From CAZBYL01 sp964496275 (lineage in GTDB: Bacteria > Synergistota > Synergistia > Synergistales > Synergistaceae): 17,896 nt of DNA. The notes beneath the pieces were generated by a model. It did no database searches. It saw only the letters and a program-made list of their open reading frames with translations, and had not been told where the DNA came from. A program made the position numbers and the translations under genes. Below are positions 1 to 7,056 of the stretch, piece after piece; position 1 is the stretch's first letter; each line of letters starts with the position of its first letter. The stretch covers positions 1 through 17,896 of the forward strand of contig CAZBYL010000047.1 in NCBI GenBank assembly GCA_964496275.1, written 5' to 3'.

Positions 1-888
1 CAGTATTTTTGTTCGGTTGCACGCTGCCGAAATATGAGCAGAGCGGCGGATGAACTGTGTTTATCTCAATCAGCTTTATCAAAGGCGATAAGTAATCTTG
101 AAGACGAATTGGGTTTCAAACTGTTTGACCGAGTGGGGCGCGGAATAAGTCTGAATGAATCGGGGCGCATCTTCTACCATCAGGTGAGCCACGCGCTTTT
201 GCTTTTGGACGATGCGTCGCGTCATGCGAAGGATGCGCAGCGCAAAAGCGCTCATGATGTTTCCGTGCTTTTTACTGCGGGAACATTTTTGGCTCCTCAA
301 TTACAGGAAGAATTCAGCGAAAAATATCCGGAAATAAAACTCGAAATTAAGTGCAGTTACTCGCCCGACCCAAACGACCTAAAGGCCTGTGACTTTCATA
401 TCTTCGCAACTCCGATGGGAAGCAACGGTCTCACCTGCATCAAGCTTATAGAAGAAGAAATGCTTTTGGCCTGCGGCAAAAATCACCCTCTGGCAGATGT
501 AGACCCTATAGATCTTGCCGATACCAAAAGCTACCTGTACCAATGCCTCCCTCCGCAGGAAAATATGCACGAGAACTTAAGAAGCGGCTGCCAGAAGGCG
601 GGATTTGACCCGAAGATAGGTTTTTGCACGGAAGATTCATACGCATTTTTCAGCGCGCTCGGGAGCAGTACATATCTGACAATGATACCTGCAAAAACAG
701 CCTTCACCGCTATATGCAAGAATTTAGTCAAGAAGAAAATCAGCAATCCGAGGTGCACAAGAACTCTGTACATAAGCTACCATCCCGGTGAAGAGCTAAA
801 TCAGCAGTGCCTCATTTTCAAGGATTTCTGCCTTGAATTCTTTAAGAATTTGGATGAAGACGAAAACTACCCTCATTCATCTTTGTAG
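1..888 (+). CDS. LysR-family transcriptional regulator, 5' end outside window
   Basis: This is a DNA-binding regulator of the LysR family. The frame is open from base 1, and the codons before the first ATG (base 34) already encode the start of the winged helix-turn-helix (QYFCSVARCRNMSRAADEL). The true start is therefore upstream of the window. The recognition-helix region (LSQSALSKAISNLEDELG, then LFDR) is typical of the family. The remaining roughly 200 residues would be the effector-binding, periplasmic-binding-protein-like domain, whose ligand cannot be read from sequence. It ends in TAG at 886-888, just before a bidirectional terminator, and converges with the aminotransferase gene. Its usual divergently transcribed target would lie left of the window. 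Family assignment is firm; regulon and effector are unknown. Confidence 0.93.
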   Translation, partial: QYFCSVARCRNMSRAADELCLSQSALSKAISNLEDELGFKLFDRVGRGISLNESGRIFYHQVSHALLLLDDASRHAKDAQRKSAHDVSVLFTAGTFLAPQLQEEFSEKYPEIKLEIKCSYSPDPNDLKACDFHIFATPMGSNGLTCIKLIEEEMLLACGKNHPLADVDPIDLADTKSYLYQCLPPQENMHENLRSGCQKAGFDPKIGFCTEDSYAFFSALGSSTYLTMIPAKTAFTAICKNLVKKKISNPRCTRTLYISYHPGEELNQQCLIFKDFCLEFFKNLDEDENYPHSSL

Positions 889-903
889 TTTTACACAGAA
901 AAT

Positions 904-948
904 AAAAACCTCCGCGCCGCGTATCATTTGCGGTTCGGAGGTTTTTTT
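904..948. terminator. Bidirectional rho-independent terminator
   Basis: The arms CCTCCG (909-914) and CGGAGG (936-941) pair, with an inner stem CCGC/GCGG and a 9-base loop. An A-run lies on the left and a T-run on the right, so the hairpin can end both the LysR gene (plus) and the aminotransferase gene (minus), which converge here. Confidence 0.85.
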
Positions 949-953
949 GTTTT

Positions 954-1793
954 TTATTTATCCAGCCATCTGTCTCTGTTTTCGATGAAAAGTTTTTGTA
1001 GGTGCAGCGCTACGGGGCCCGGCTTTCCATTGCCTATTTTCAGATCTCCTACCTTTACGACTGGGAGAACTTCTTTTACGGAGCCGGTGATGAATGCCTC
1101 ATCCGCTCTTGCAAGTTCGCTCTCCAACGGGCAGCGCTCTTCCACTTTAAAGTTGGCTTCGTGCGCCAGAGTCAAAATGATATCCCTCGTCACTCCCTTT
1201 AATACTTTTCCAACGGGAGCTGTTACTATTTTGCCGTCTATGCAGATGTAGAAGTTGCTGCTCATGGCTTCCGTTATTTCGCCTTCGGGAGTAATGTACA
1301 GAGACTCGAAGTTTCCGGAAGTGGATTTTGAAAGGGGAATGAGTCCAAAAAGGTAGTTCGTGCTCTTTATAAGAGGATAGGGTCTGTTCTGCCTGTTCGG
1401 CTCAAGCGCGATTCCGTCTCTTAGCTCCTCGGCAGTCGGTCTGTGAACATCGTCAAAGATGATAAAGAAGCGGGGGTTCGGGAAGTGTCCCTTGTTGTTA
1501 ACGTCTCCGCCTGTCAGGTATGGCTTCGCAAGTCCATCCTTCGGAGTGTCATCTCTTTTGAGACCTTCTTTTATAAGCTCGGGCAGCCGCGCGATTATTT
1601 CCGATGCTTCTATGCCTGCTCCGGAAGCGCTTCCCGCCAGTCTTTCAAGGTGCGGCATCATTGCGAATGGTCTGCCTTCATACACTCTGATCGATTCAAA
1701 GGCTCCGACTCCGCGCTGAATGGACATATCCGTCACAGGTATTGCACATTCGGATACGGGCGCGAATTTCCCGTTGAAATAACAGATGGCCAT
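954..1793 (-). CDS. Aminotransferase class IV (branched-chain / D-amino acid / ADC-lyase-like)
   Basis: This 279-aa, PLP-dependent fold-type IV enzyme is of the normal family length. The expected Schiff-base lysine is K143 in PLIKSTNYL, and the cofactor-side EGEITEAMSSNFYI motif follows. The N-terminus (YFNGKFAPV, then a GVGAFESIRVYEG segment) matches the conserved start of the family. Branched-chain aminotransferase, D-alanine aminotransferase and 4-amino-4-deoxychorismate lyase share this fold, and the substrate cannot be separated by eye. I chose the ATG at 1793-1791 because AAGAAGG lies a few bases upstream and the family homology begins there. The frame stays open a further 92 codons upstream, but that stretch is the AT-rich divergent promoter region. 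The gene diverges from the Rrf2-Hcp operon. Confidence 0.88.
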   Translation of the reverse strand: MAICYFNGKFAPVSECAIPVTDMSIQRGVGAFESIRVYEGRPFAMMPHLERLAGSASGAGIEASEIIARLPELIKEGLKRDDTPKDGLAKPYLTGGDVNNKGHFPNPRFFIIFDDVHRPTAEELRDGIALEPNRQNRPYPLIKSTNYLFGLIPLSKSTSGNFESLYITPEGEITEAMSSNFYICIDGKIVTAPVGKVLKGVTRDIILTLAHEANFKVEERCPLESELARADEAFITGSVKEVLPVVKVGDLKIGNGKPGPVALHLQKLFIENRDRWLDK

Positions 1794-1832
1794 AACAAAA
1801 TTCCTTCTTTCAATAAATATTTTACATAGTGA

Positions 1833-1862
1833 AGTATACTCCCAAAACGAGATTTTTCGGAA
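1833..1862 (-). promoter_or_regulatory. Possible promoter of the aminotransferase gene
   Basis: On the minus strand a TATACT hexamer (1838-1833) is preceded by a weak TTCCGA (1862-1857) with an 18-base spacer, about 40 bases upstream of the chosen ATG. The -35 is poor, so this is tentative. Confidence 0.35.
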
Positions 1863-1925
1863 GAATTGCAGGAAAATCCGCAAATCATTAAGCATCTTTA
1901 CTGATTTGGAAGAGCAAAAATCTTT

Positions 1926-1931
1926 TATAAT
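1926..1931 (+). promoter_or_regulatory. Putative -10 element of the Rrf2-ferredoxin-hcp operon
   Basis: A perfect TATAAT lies 52 bases upstream of the Rrf2 start codon in a very AT-rich stretch. No good -35 sits at 17 bases (TTGGAA at 1906-1911 is only 14 away). That fits a promoter needing help or having low basal strength, but it is not proof. Confidence 0.55.
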
Positions 1932-1943
1932 CAATATAAAAGA

Positions 1944-1967
1944 ATTAAGGTATTTAAATACCTTAAT
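1944..1967 (+). promoter_or_regulatory. 24-bp perfect palindrome, probable Rrf2 operator
   Basis: Bases 1944-1967 read identically on both strands: ATTAAGGTATTT followed by its exact reverse complement, with no spacer. The site begins 12 bases after the TATAAT and ends 16 bases before the ATG, so a bound dimer would block initiation or early elongation. Rrf2 proteins such as IscR and NsrR bind dyads of about this length, so autoregulation of the downstream operon is the natural inference. The aminotransferase start is about 150 bases away on the other side and could also be affected. Confidence 0.8.
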
Positions 1968-1983
1968 AAGAGGGGCAGTTAAC

Positions 1984-2406
1984 ATGACAAAAATATTCGG
2001 GTTCAGCGAGGCATCATATATAGCACTGCACTGTATGGGGCTAATAGCGGCAAATGGAGGCGAGCGCATCTCAATAAAGGAGATGGCATCGTTGCTGGGG
2101 GTATCCGAGGCTCATTTGGCGAAGGTTATTCTGCGTCTTTCGCGTACGGGGCTTCTGAATACCACGCGCGGTCCCGGAGGGGGCGCGGTGCTTGCGAGGG
2201 AGCCTGGGGATATTACTTTTCTGGATATTGTGGAGTCGATAGAGGGGCCTTTGTCCGATTCGGGCTGCGTGTTCGGAAGAGAGAAGTGTGTTTATAAGAG
2301 CTGTATGTTCAGAGGTTTTCTGAGTACGATGACAGAAGAAACGAGAAAATGGCTGTCCGAAAATACGCTTTCAGATTTTGTGCTTTGTACGGGGAAGGGG
2401 AAGTAA
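1984..2406 (+). CDS. Rrf2-family Fe-S-type transcriptional regulator (NsrR/IscR-like)
   Basis: This 140-aa regulator has a winged helix at residues about 8-65 (ISIKEMASLLGVSEAHLAKVIL) and the family RGPGGGAVLAREP wing with the ITFLDIVESIEG segment. Three cysteines, C95, C102 and C107 (spacing x6, x4), sit where IscR and NsrR hold their iron-sulfur cluster, so cluster-dependent sensing is likely. The ATG at 1984 follows AGAGGGG at a suitable distance. An upstream extension of the frame is rejected because it would run through the promoter and palindrome. The downstream genes are an Hcp-associated ferredoxin and Hcp. NsrR controls hcp in enterobacteria, so sensing of nitric oxide or related stress is the best guess. 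The signal is inferred, not seen. Confidence 0.9.
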   Translation: MTKIFGFSEASYIALHCMGLIAANGGERISIKEMASLLGVSEAHLAKVILRLSRTGLLNTTRGPGGGAVLAREPGDITFLDIVESIEGPLSDSGCVFGREKCVYKSCMFRGFLSTMTEETRKWLSENTLSDFVLCTGKGK

Positions 2407-2411
2407 ACAGA

Positions 2412-3152
2412 ATGGGAATGAGAAAGATAATAAGGATTGACGAAGATAAGTGTGACGGATGCGGTATATGTGCCGATGCCTGTCACGAGGGAGCTATCGC
2501 CGTGGAAAACGGCAAGGCTAAGCTGATAAGCGAGACGTACTGCGACGGATTGGGTGACTGCATAGGGGAGTGCCCGCGCGGTGCGATAACCTTTGAGATG
2601 CGTGAAGCTTCCGCGTATGACGAAGCTGCTGTCAAAGCGCGAATGTCTGAGAAACATAAGGGGGGGACACTTCCCTGCGGCTGTCCCGGTTCGATGGCAA
2701 AGACGCTGAAGGCGGTGCCTGCCGCGCACGCAGCTTCCGAGGGTAAGTGTTCATGCTCCTCCGAGTCAGAGCTTGCCAACTGGCCCGTGCAGATGGCGCT
2801 TGTTCCTGTTCAGGCTCCGTATATTGATGGTGCACACCTTCTTATAGCGGCGGACTGCACTGCTTTTGCCTGCCCAAACTTCCATGGCAATTTTTTGCCT
2901 GGTAAGGTGTGTCTTGTCGGCTGTCCGAAATTGGACGAAACAGAGCCGTATGTCGAAAAAATCGCATCGATAATCAAGCTCAACGGTACCGAATTTATAG
3001 ATGTCGTGTACATGGAAGTTCCGTGCTGCGGCGGTCTTGTTCGCCTCGTCGAAGAGGCTGTATCGCGGTCCGGTGCGCCGGTGGGCCTTAAACTCACCAA
3101 GCTTTCGCTGAACGGAAAAATTATAGAAACCAAGGAAATATTTCCTAAATAA
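2412..3152 (+). CDS. Two-cluster ferredoxin-like protein associated with Hcp
   Basis: This 246-aa iron-sulfur protein has ligands for a first 4Fe-4S cluster at C14, C17, C20, C24 and a second, atypically spaced set at C44, C50, C54. The rest is a domain of unknown mechanism with LLIAADCTAFA, VGCPKLDE and VEVPCCGG-like motifs, here MEVPCCGGLV. The same architecture is found next to hybrid-cluster proteins in many anaerobes (from memory), and an electron-donor role is inferred. Between the domains lies a cysteine-containing linker (C89, C91, C113, C115). The ATG at 2412 is chosen because GGGGAAG precedes it. It starts 5 bases after the Rrf2 stop, so the two are co-transcribed and probably translationally coupled. 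Confidence 0.88.
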   Translation: MGMRKIIRIDEDKCDGCGICADACHEGAIAVENGKAKLISETYCDGLGDCIGECPRGAITFEMREASAYDEAAVKARMSEKHKGGTLPCGCPGSMAKTLKAVPAAHAASEGKCSCSSESELANWPVQMALVPVQAPYIDGAHLLIAADCTAFACPNFHGNFLPGKVCLVGCPKLDETEPYVEKIASIIKLNGTEFIDVVYMEVPCCGGLVRLVEEAVSRSGAPVGLKLTKLSLNGKIIETKEIFPK

Positions 3153-3190
3153 GAAAATGCCGCTCTGTGCGGAAGAGAGGAAGTGTGCTG

Positions 3191-4807
3191 ATGTTTTGTT
3201 ACCAGTGTGAACAGTGTGCCAAGGGAACAGGATGTACTGTAGTCGGCGTGTGCGGAAAGACGGAGGAAACTGCAAATCTTCAGGATCTTCTTGTTCATGA
3301 GACGATGGAACTGGCAAAGACCGCTGTCACGGTGAAATATTATTCGGAGAATACGGCAAAGGTAGTTATCGATAACCTGTTTACAACCGTCACAAACGTA
3401 AACTTTGATTCTCAAAAAATCGCGGAACTTATCAGAATAACCCGCGAAGAGGAATATGACATAGTCCGCCGCTGCAATCCGGAGTGCGGGGGCAGCGAAG
3501 GAGAGTGTCACTGCGGTCCCACCGAGGCATCCACACCGGAGCTTCTTGCCGATGCCGTCGGAGTTTCCCCAGAAGCTGATATAGAAAAGTACGGCGCAGA
3601 CCTGGGAGGCCTCAAGTGGCTTGCGATATACGGGCTTAAGGGAACAGCGGCATACGCTCACCACGCATGGACTCTCGGACAGAAAGATGAGAACGTAAAC
3701 AGATTCTTCCTGGATGCCATGGCTTCCCTCTTGGACGAAAATATTACAGTGGACTCGATGTTGGCTCTCAACCTGAAGATAGGCGAAGTCAACCTCAGAG
3801 TAATGGAACTGCTCGACGCGGCGAATACAGGCACATACGGACATCCGGAACCGACTCAGGTTCGCATAAGCCCGGTGAAGGGCAAAGCTCTTCTCGTCTC
3901 AGGACACGACTTGGGCGACCTTGAAGCCATACTGAAACAGACGGAAGGCAAGGGGATCAACGTCTATACTCACGGTGAAATGCTCCCATGCAACGCATAC
4001 CCGGGCCTTAAAAAATATCCTCATCTCGTTGGTAACTATGGCGGTGCATGGCAGGACCAGCAGAAGGAATTCGACGCATTCCCCGGCGCGATAGTCATGA
4101 ACACGAATTGCATACAGAAGCCCAAAGAAAGTTATATGGGACGCATCTTTACCTGCGGTCTTGTGGAATGGCCCGGGGCCGTTCATATTAAAAACGGGGA
4201 TTTTACTCCTGCGATAGACGCGGCTCTTGCTGCACCCGGGTTTACCGAAGACTCTCCGGAGAGAAGAATAACCATAGGTTTTGCGCGCAACTCCGTACTC
4301 GGCGCCGCGGATAAAGTTGTGGAGCTTGTTAAAGAAGGTAAAATCCGCCACTTCTTCCTGGTCGGCGGCTGTGACGGAGCGAGAACTGGACGCAACTACT
4401 ACACGGAATTTGCGGAATATGCGCCGAAAGATACGGTATTACTGACTCTTGCCTGCGGCAAATACCGCTTTAACAAACTGAATTTCGGCGATATAGAGGG
4501 AATACCCCGCCTGCTGGACTGCGGTCAGTGCAACGATGCCTACTCGGCGATAAAAATAGCTTCAGCTCTTGCCGATGTATTCAAGACAGACGTCAACGGT
4601 CTGCCTCTCTCTCTCATACTTTCATGGTATGAACAGAAAGCTGTCTGCATACTTCTGACCCTGCTGCACCTTGGGATAAAAGACATAAGGCTCGGACCTA
4701 CGCTTCCAGCGTTTGTAGGACCCGAAGTTCTTAACGTGCTGGTAGATAAATTTGCTATAAAGCCTATTACAACGGCGAAAGAAGACTTAGCCGCAATACT
4801 TGCCTAA
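3191..4807 (+). CDS. hcp: Hybrid-cluster protein (hydroxylamine reductase), class I
   Basis: This 538-aa, presumably cytoplasmic enzyme carries a proximal 4Fe-4S cluster and the 4Fe-2S-2O hybrid cluster. It reduces nitric oxide (and hydroxylamine in vitro). N-terminal cluster cysteines are C3, C6, C15 and C21, the class I spacing. Hybrid-cluster ligands are all visible: H239, E263, C307, C394 (the persulfide-type cysteine in VGGCDGA), C422, C447 and E481. Two oddities are an extra cysteine, C9, inside the first cluster motif, and a cysteine cluster C95, C99, C106, C108 in the helical domain. The ATG at 3191 follows GAGGAAG. It lies 38 bases after the ferredoxin stop in the same operon and is followed by a strong terminator. 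Confidence 0.96.
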   Translation: MFCYQCEQCAKGTGCTVVGVCGKTEETANLQDLLVHETMELAKTAVTVKYYSENTAKVVIDNLFTTVTNVNFDSQKIAELIRITREEEYDIVRRCNPECGGSEGECHCGPTEASTPELLADAVGVSPEADIEKYGADLGGLKWLAIYGLKGTAAYAHHAWTLGQKDENVNRFFLDAMASLLDENITVDSMLALNLKIGEVNLRVMELLDAANTGTYGHPEPTQVRISPVKGKALLVSGHDLGDLEAILKQTEGKGINVYTHGEMLPCNAYPGLKKYPHLVGNYGGAWQDQQKEFDAFPGAIVMNTNCIQKPKESYMGRIFTCGLVEWPGAVHIKNGDFTPAIDAALAAPGFTEDSPERRITIGFARNSVLGAADKVVELVKEGKIRHFFLVGGCDGARTGRNYYTEFAEYAPKDTVLLTLACGKYRFNKLNFGDIEGIPRLLDCGQCNDAYSAIKIASALADVFKTDVNGLPLSLILSWYEQKAVCILLTLLHLGIKDIRLGPTLPAFVGPEVLNVLVDKFAIKPITTAKEDLAAILA

Positions 4808-4830
4808 ATTTACGAAGCAGAGTCGCATGC

Positions 4831-4881
4831 AAATAAATAGAAGGAGAGCCGCCTAATGGAGGTTCTCCTTCTATTTATTTT
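4831..4881. terminator. Very strong hairpin terminator after hcp
   Basis: The 17-base arm AAATAAATAGAAGGAGA (4831-4847) pairs perfectly with 4864-4880 around a 16-base loop. The low-GC outer stem supplies the U-rich tail on both strands, so it can work in either direction. The right arm also contains the stop codon of the minus-strand transposase-like remnant. Confidence 0.85.
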
Positions 4882-4990
4882 GAAAGTGCAACGGCAACTT
4901 TTCGTTGGTTCATAATGTCTTTAGGATTCCGGAATCCTAAATATTCACAGTGTCTAAAATAATCTTTTATATATAAAGACAGGACATATT
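4875..4990 (-). pseudogene. Possible C-terminal fragment of a DDE transposase (IS30/IS3-like)
   Basis: The minus-strand frame ends with the residues EYLGFRNPKDIMNQRKVAVA then LSK and a stop. The LGFRNPKDIM segment resembles the LG-(Y/F)-(K/R)-TP-x-E/D tail common at the end of IS30 and IS3 transposases. Nothing upstream in this frame (to about 5120) resembles the catalytic core, and no inverted repeats or target duplications are visible. At most this is a scar of an old insertion lying against a truncated autotransporter. The identification is by eye from about 25 residues and is weak. Confidence 0.35.
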
Positions 4991-6659
4991 GACTTATATA
5001 ATAAGCAATGATAACATAATCTTGCTTCAGAAAACCAAGATTAAAAATAGCACAACCTCTTTTAAACTTGGCTGCGTAAAATGCTTTTTCACGCAAGAAC
5101 AAATCGTTGCTGTACATCACAGAGGTTCTGCCACATCTGTCAATACAGGCGATATAAACGCATCATTTGCCAACGACAGCGTGTGGAGCACCCACGCGGA
5201 AACATACAGTCACGATCTGAAAACTGCGCGAGTCAATATCACGATAGACGACAGCTCACTCCGGAACGTCGCACACAACTCCTATACCAACGGCGCGTTG
5301 AATAACGCGGGGCTCATCAACTTCGGAGAAAAAGCGGAGTGCGGATTCAAAACCGTGGAAGCCGCAAGCTACAACGGAGAAGCCGATAGCGCCCTCATTA
5401 TGAAAACAGACATCAACGCCAAAGAAAAGAACGACAAACTCATAGTATCCGGCAGCGCCGAAGGCAAGTCAAAAGTGGCGGTCTACAACACAAAAGCAAG
5501 CGGTGTCGAACGCTCGGATGCTCTCATACTCGTCAAAGGCGACAGTACAAACGCGAAATTTGAACTTGGAAACGCAGACATGACCATCGGAGGAATTTCA
5601 TACATATCCGCCGGGGCATGGAAATACAGACTAGAGAACAGCGAAGAAGCAAAAGGCAAAACAGCGTCTCCGGCAGTAGCAACAGTTCCAGCACGAGAAT
5701 GGTACCTCATAAAAGACGGCACATCCGCCACGGGAGACGCCATAGCACAGGCAGCTATACAGCACGACCTATGGTACACAGAGACAAACACAATGACAAA
5801 ACGTCTTGGCATATACAGAGATGACATGTGGAACGGCGGATTCTGGATTGAAGCTGCGGCAAACAAAGAAGACTTTAAAATAGAAAAAACCAACATGCTC
5901 AACGAAAACCAGAACTTCAAAACAGGCACAATAGGCTACGACTGGAAAAGTGAAACAGAAAATGGAGCCACATGGTACGGAATCATGGCGGGATACGGCA
6001 AAAGCAACTCCGACCTCGTAGGCGGAGTGGGAGACCTTGACGTCAAATCCTTCCATGCATCACTCTACGCCGTCCACAGAAAAACAGACGGACTCTACAT
6101 CAACACAATACTCAAATACAACAAATACAAGAACGAAATGGAAATAACGCACAAAGACAGCTTCACCAAAGACCTCGCAGGGTACGACGGAGGAGAATGG
6201 GACCAGAATGGACTTGGCATATCACTCCAGGCCGGCAGAAAAATAGACCTAACCAAAGGCTGGTACGCAGAACCCCAACTCCAACTCTCCTGGAACCGCG
6301 TATTTGCAAGTGACTACACAACCAAAAGCGGCATCAAAGTAGACATAGACGACATAGACTACATAAGACTCAGAGGCGGACTCGTATTCGGCCGTCAGAT
6401 AACCTACGCGGACGGCAGATTCCTCGACTACTACGGAGACATATCGGTAATCCACGACTTTGACGGAGATGCGACCCTAAGAATGAGCGGAGCGGAACAC
6501 AAAAGCAGCCTGGGCGGCACCTGGGGCACCTTCGGCATAGGAGCGAACTACAAATACGCGGACGGCAAATTCGCCCACATAAGAGTCCAATACTCAGACG
6601 GCACAAGCTACAGAGAGCCGATAACGGTATATGCGGGACTCTCGTTCGAGACGAAATAG
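4977..6659 (+). pseudogene. Autotransporter beta-barrel protein, 5'-truncated
   Basis: The frame is open from 4977 to a TAG at 6657-6659; the earliest candidate start is a TTG at 4989 with no ribosome binding site. The last ~280 residues are a type V autotransporter outer-membrane barrel with alternating aromatic strands, ending in ITVYAGLSFETK. Before it is the pertactin-like autochaperone signature (SAGAWKYRLEN, then REWYLIKDG). Only about 270 residues precede the barrel. The first ~40 (ISNDNIILLQKTKIKNS) have no signal peptide, so export through Sec is not expected as it stands. Coding-strand composition is A- and C-rich and T-poor, with many ATA, ACA, AAA and CTC codons. That differs from the G/T-leaning genes that follow. 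I read it as the 3' remnant of a larger autotransporter. It could still be expressed if fused to a promoter and leader elsewhere. Confidence 0.82.
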
Positions 6660-6736
6660 TGACTTAAAAACGGTTGATTATATGTCCCATTCGCAGCTCA
6701 GAGAGATATTATAAGCGGATAAAAATACCGAAACAC

Positions 6737-6775
6737 AAGGGCGGAAGTCTCACCGGACTTCCGCCCTTACAGTTT
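6737..6775 (+). terminator. Hairpin terminator after the autotransporter
   Basis: AAGGGCGGAAGTC (6737-6749) pairs perfectly with GACTTCCGCCCTT (6756-6768) around a 6-base loop, followed by only a short T-run (ACAGTTTT). The stem is very stable and the tail weak. Confidence 0.75.
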
Positions 6776-7005
6776 TCATCCGCTAATTTCAGCCCCTTGA
6801 GCCTCCCCTCATAGGTACAATTATGAACACTCTAAGCGATTCGCGCAAAACAAAGAAGCGTTGTTTTGGCTCTATGTTTATGCCGGAAGGCGGAGTAAAA
6901 GCAACACCTTTGCAGTCAGCAGAGCAGATATTTGCCGCAAAATGTAAAAAAATTTTTCTTTGTGATATTATTTACTCAGATTTTAGATTTGTACTTAGCG
7001 ATTGG

Positions 7006-7034
7006 TTGACAGAATTATACTGCTTCGCTTTACG
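7006..7034 (+). promoter_or_regulatory. Possible promoter of the Sel1-repeat/C1-peptidase operon
   Basis: A perfect TTGACA (7006-7011) is followed after 17 bases by TTTACG (7029-7034), a poor -10. A TATACT at 7016-7021 is an alternative -10 without a good -35. The start codon is at 7057. Confidence 0.35.
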
Positions 7035-7056
7035 CAATAATTACGGAGGTGTTGTT

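Larger units (their letters stand above)
6660..7056. other. Intergenic region, no gene seen
   Basis: About 400 bases between the autotransporter and the Sel1-repeat gene. It holds the hairpin at 6737-6768, an AT-rich stretch around 6945-7020 and a candidate -35 at 7006. The frame of the following gene is open back to an ATG at 6823, but the encoded stretch has no domain, no ribosome binding site of note and precedes a clear signal peptide start, so I do not count it as coding. Confidence 0.6.

Noticed and set aside
1786..1983. In-frame upstream extension of the Rrf2 regulator
   Set aside because: It would place the TATAAT and the palindrome inside the coding region; Rrf2 homology starts at the ATG at 1984.
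1794..2069. In-frame upstream extension of the aminotransferase (minus) by 92 codons
   Set aside because: It runs through the AT-rich divergent promoter and the 24-bp palindrome, has no family homology, and a good ribosome binding site precedes the ATG at 1793.
2810..3844. Long open frame (344 codons) on the minus strand
   Set aside because: It is antisense to the ferredoxin and Hcp genes, both of which have clear motifs throughout, and encodes nothing recognisable.
6823..7056. Open frame upstream of the Sel1-repeat gene
   Set aside because: No domain or ribosome binding site of note; the signal peptide and GGAGGT fix the start at 7057.
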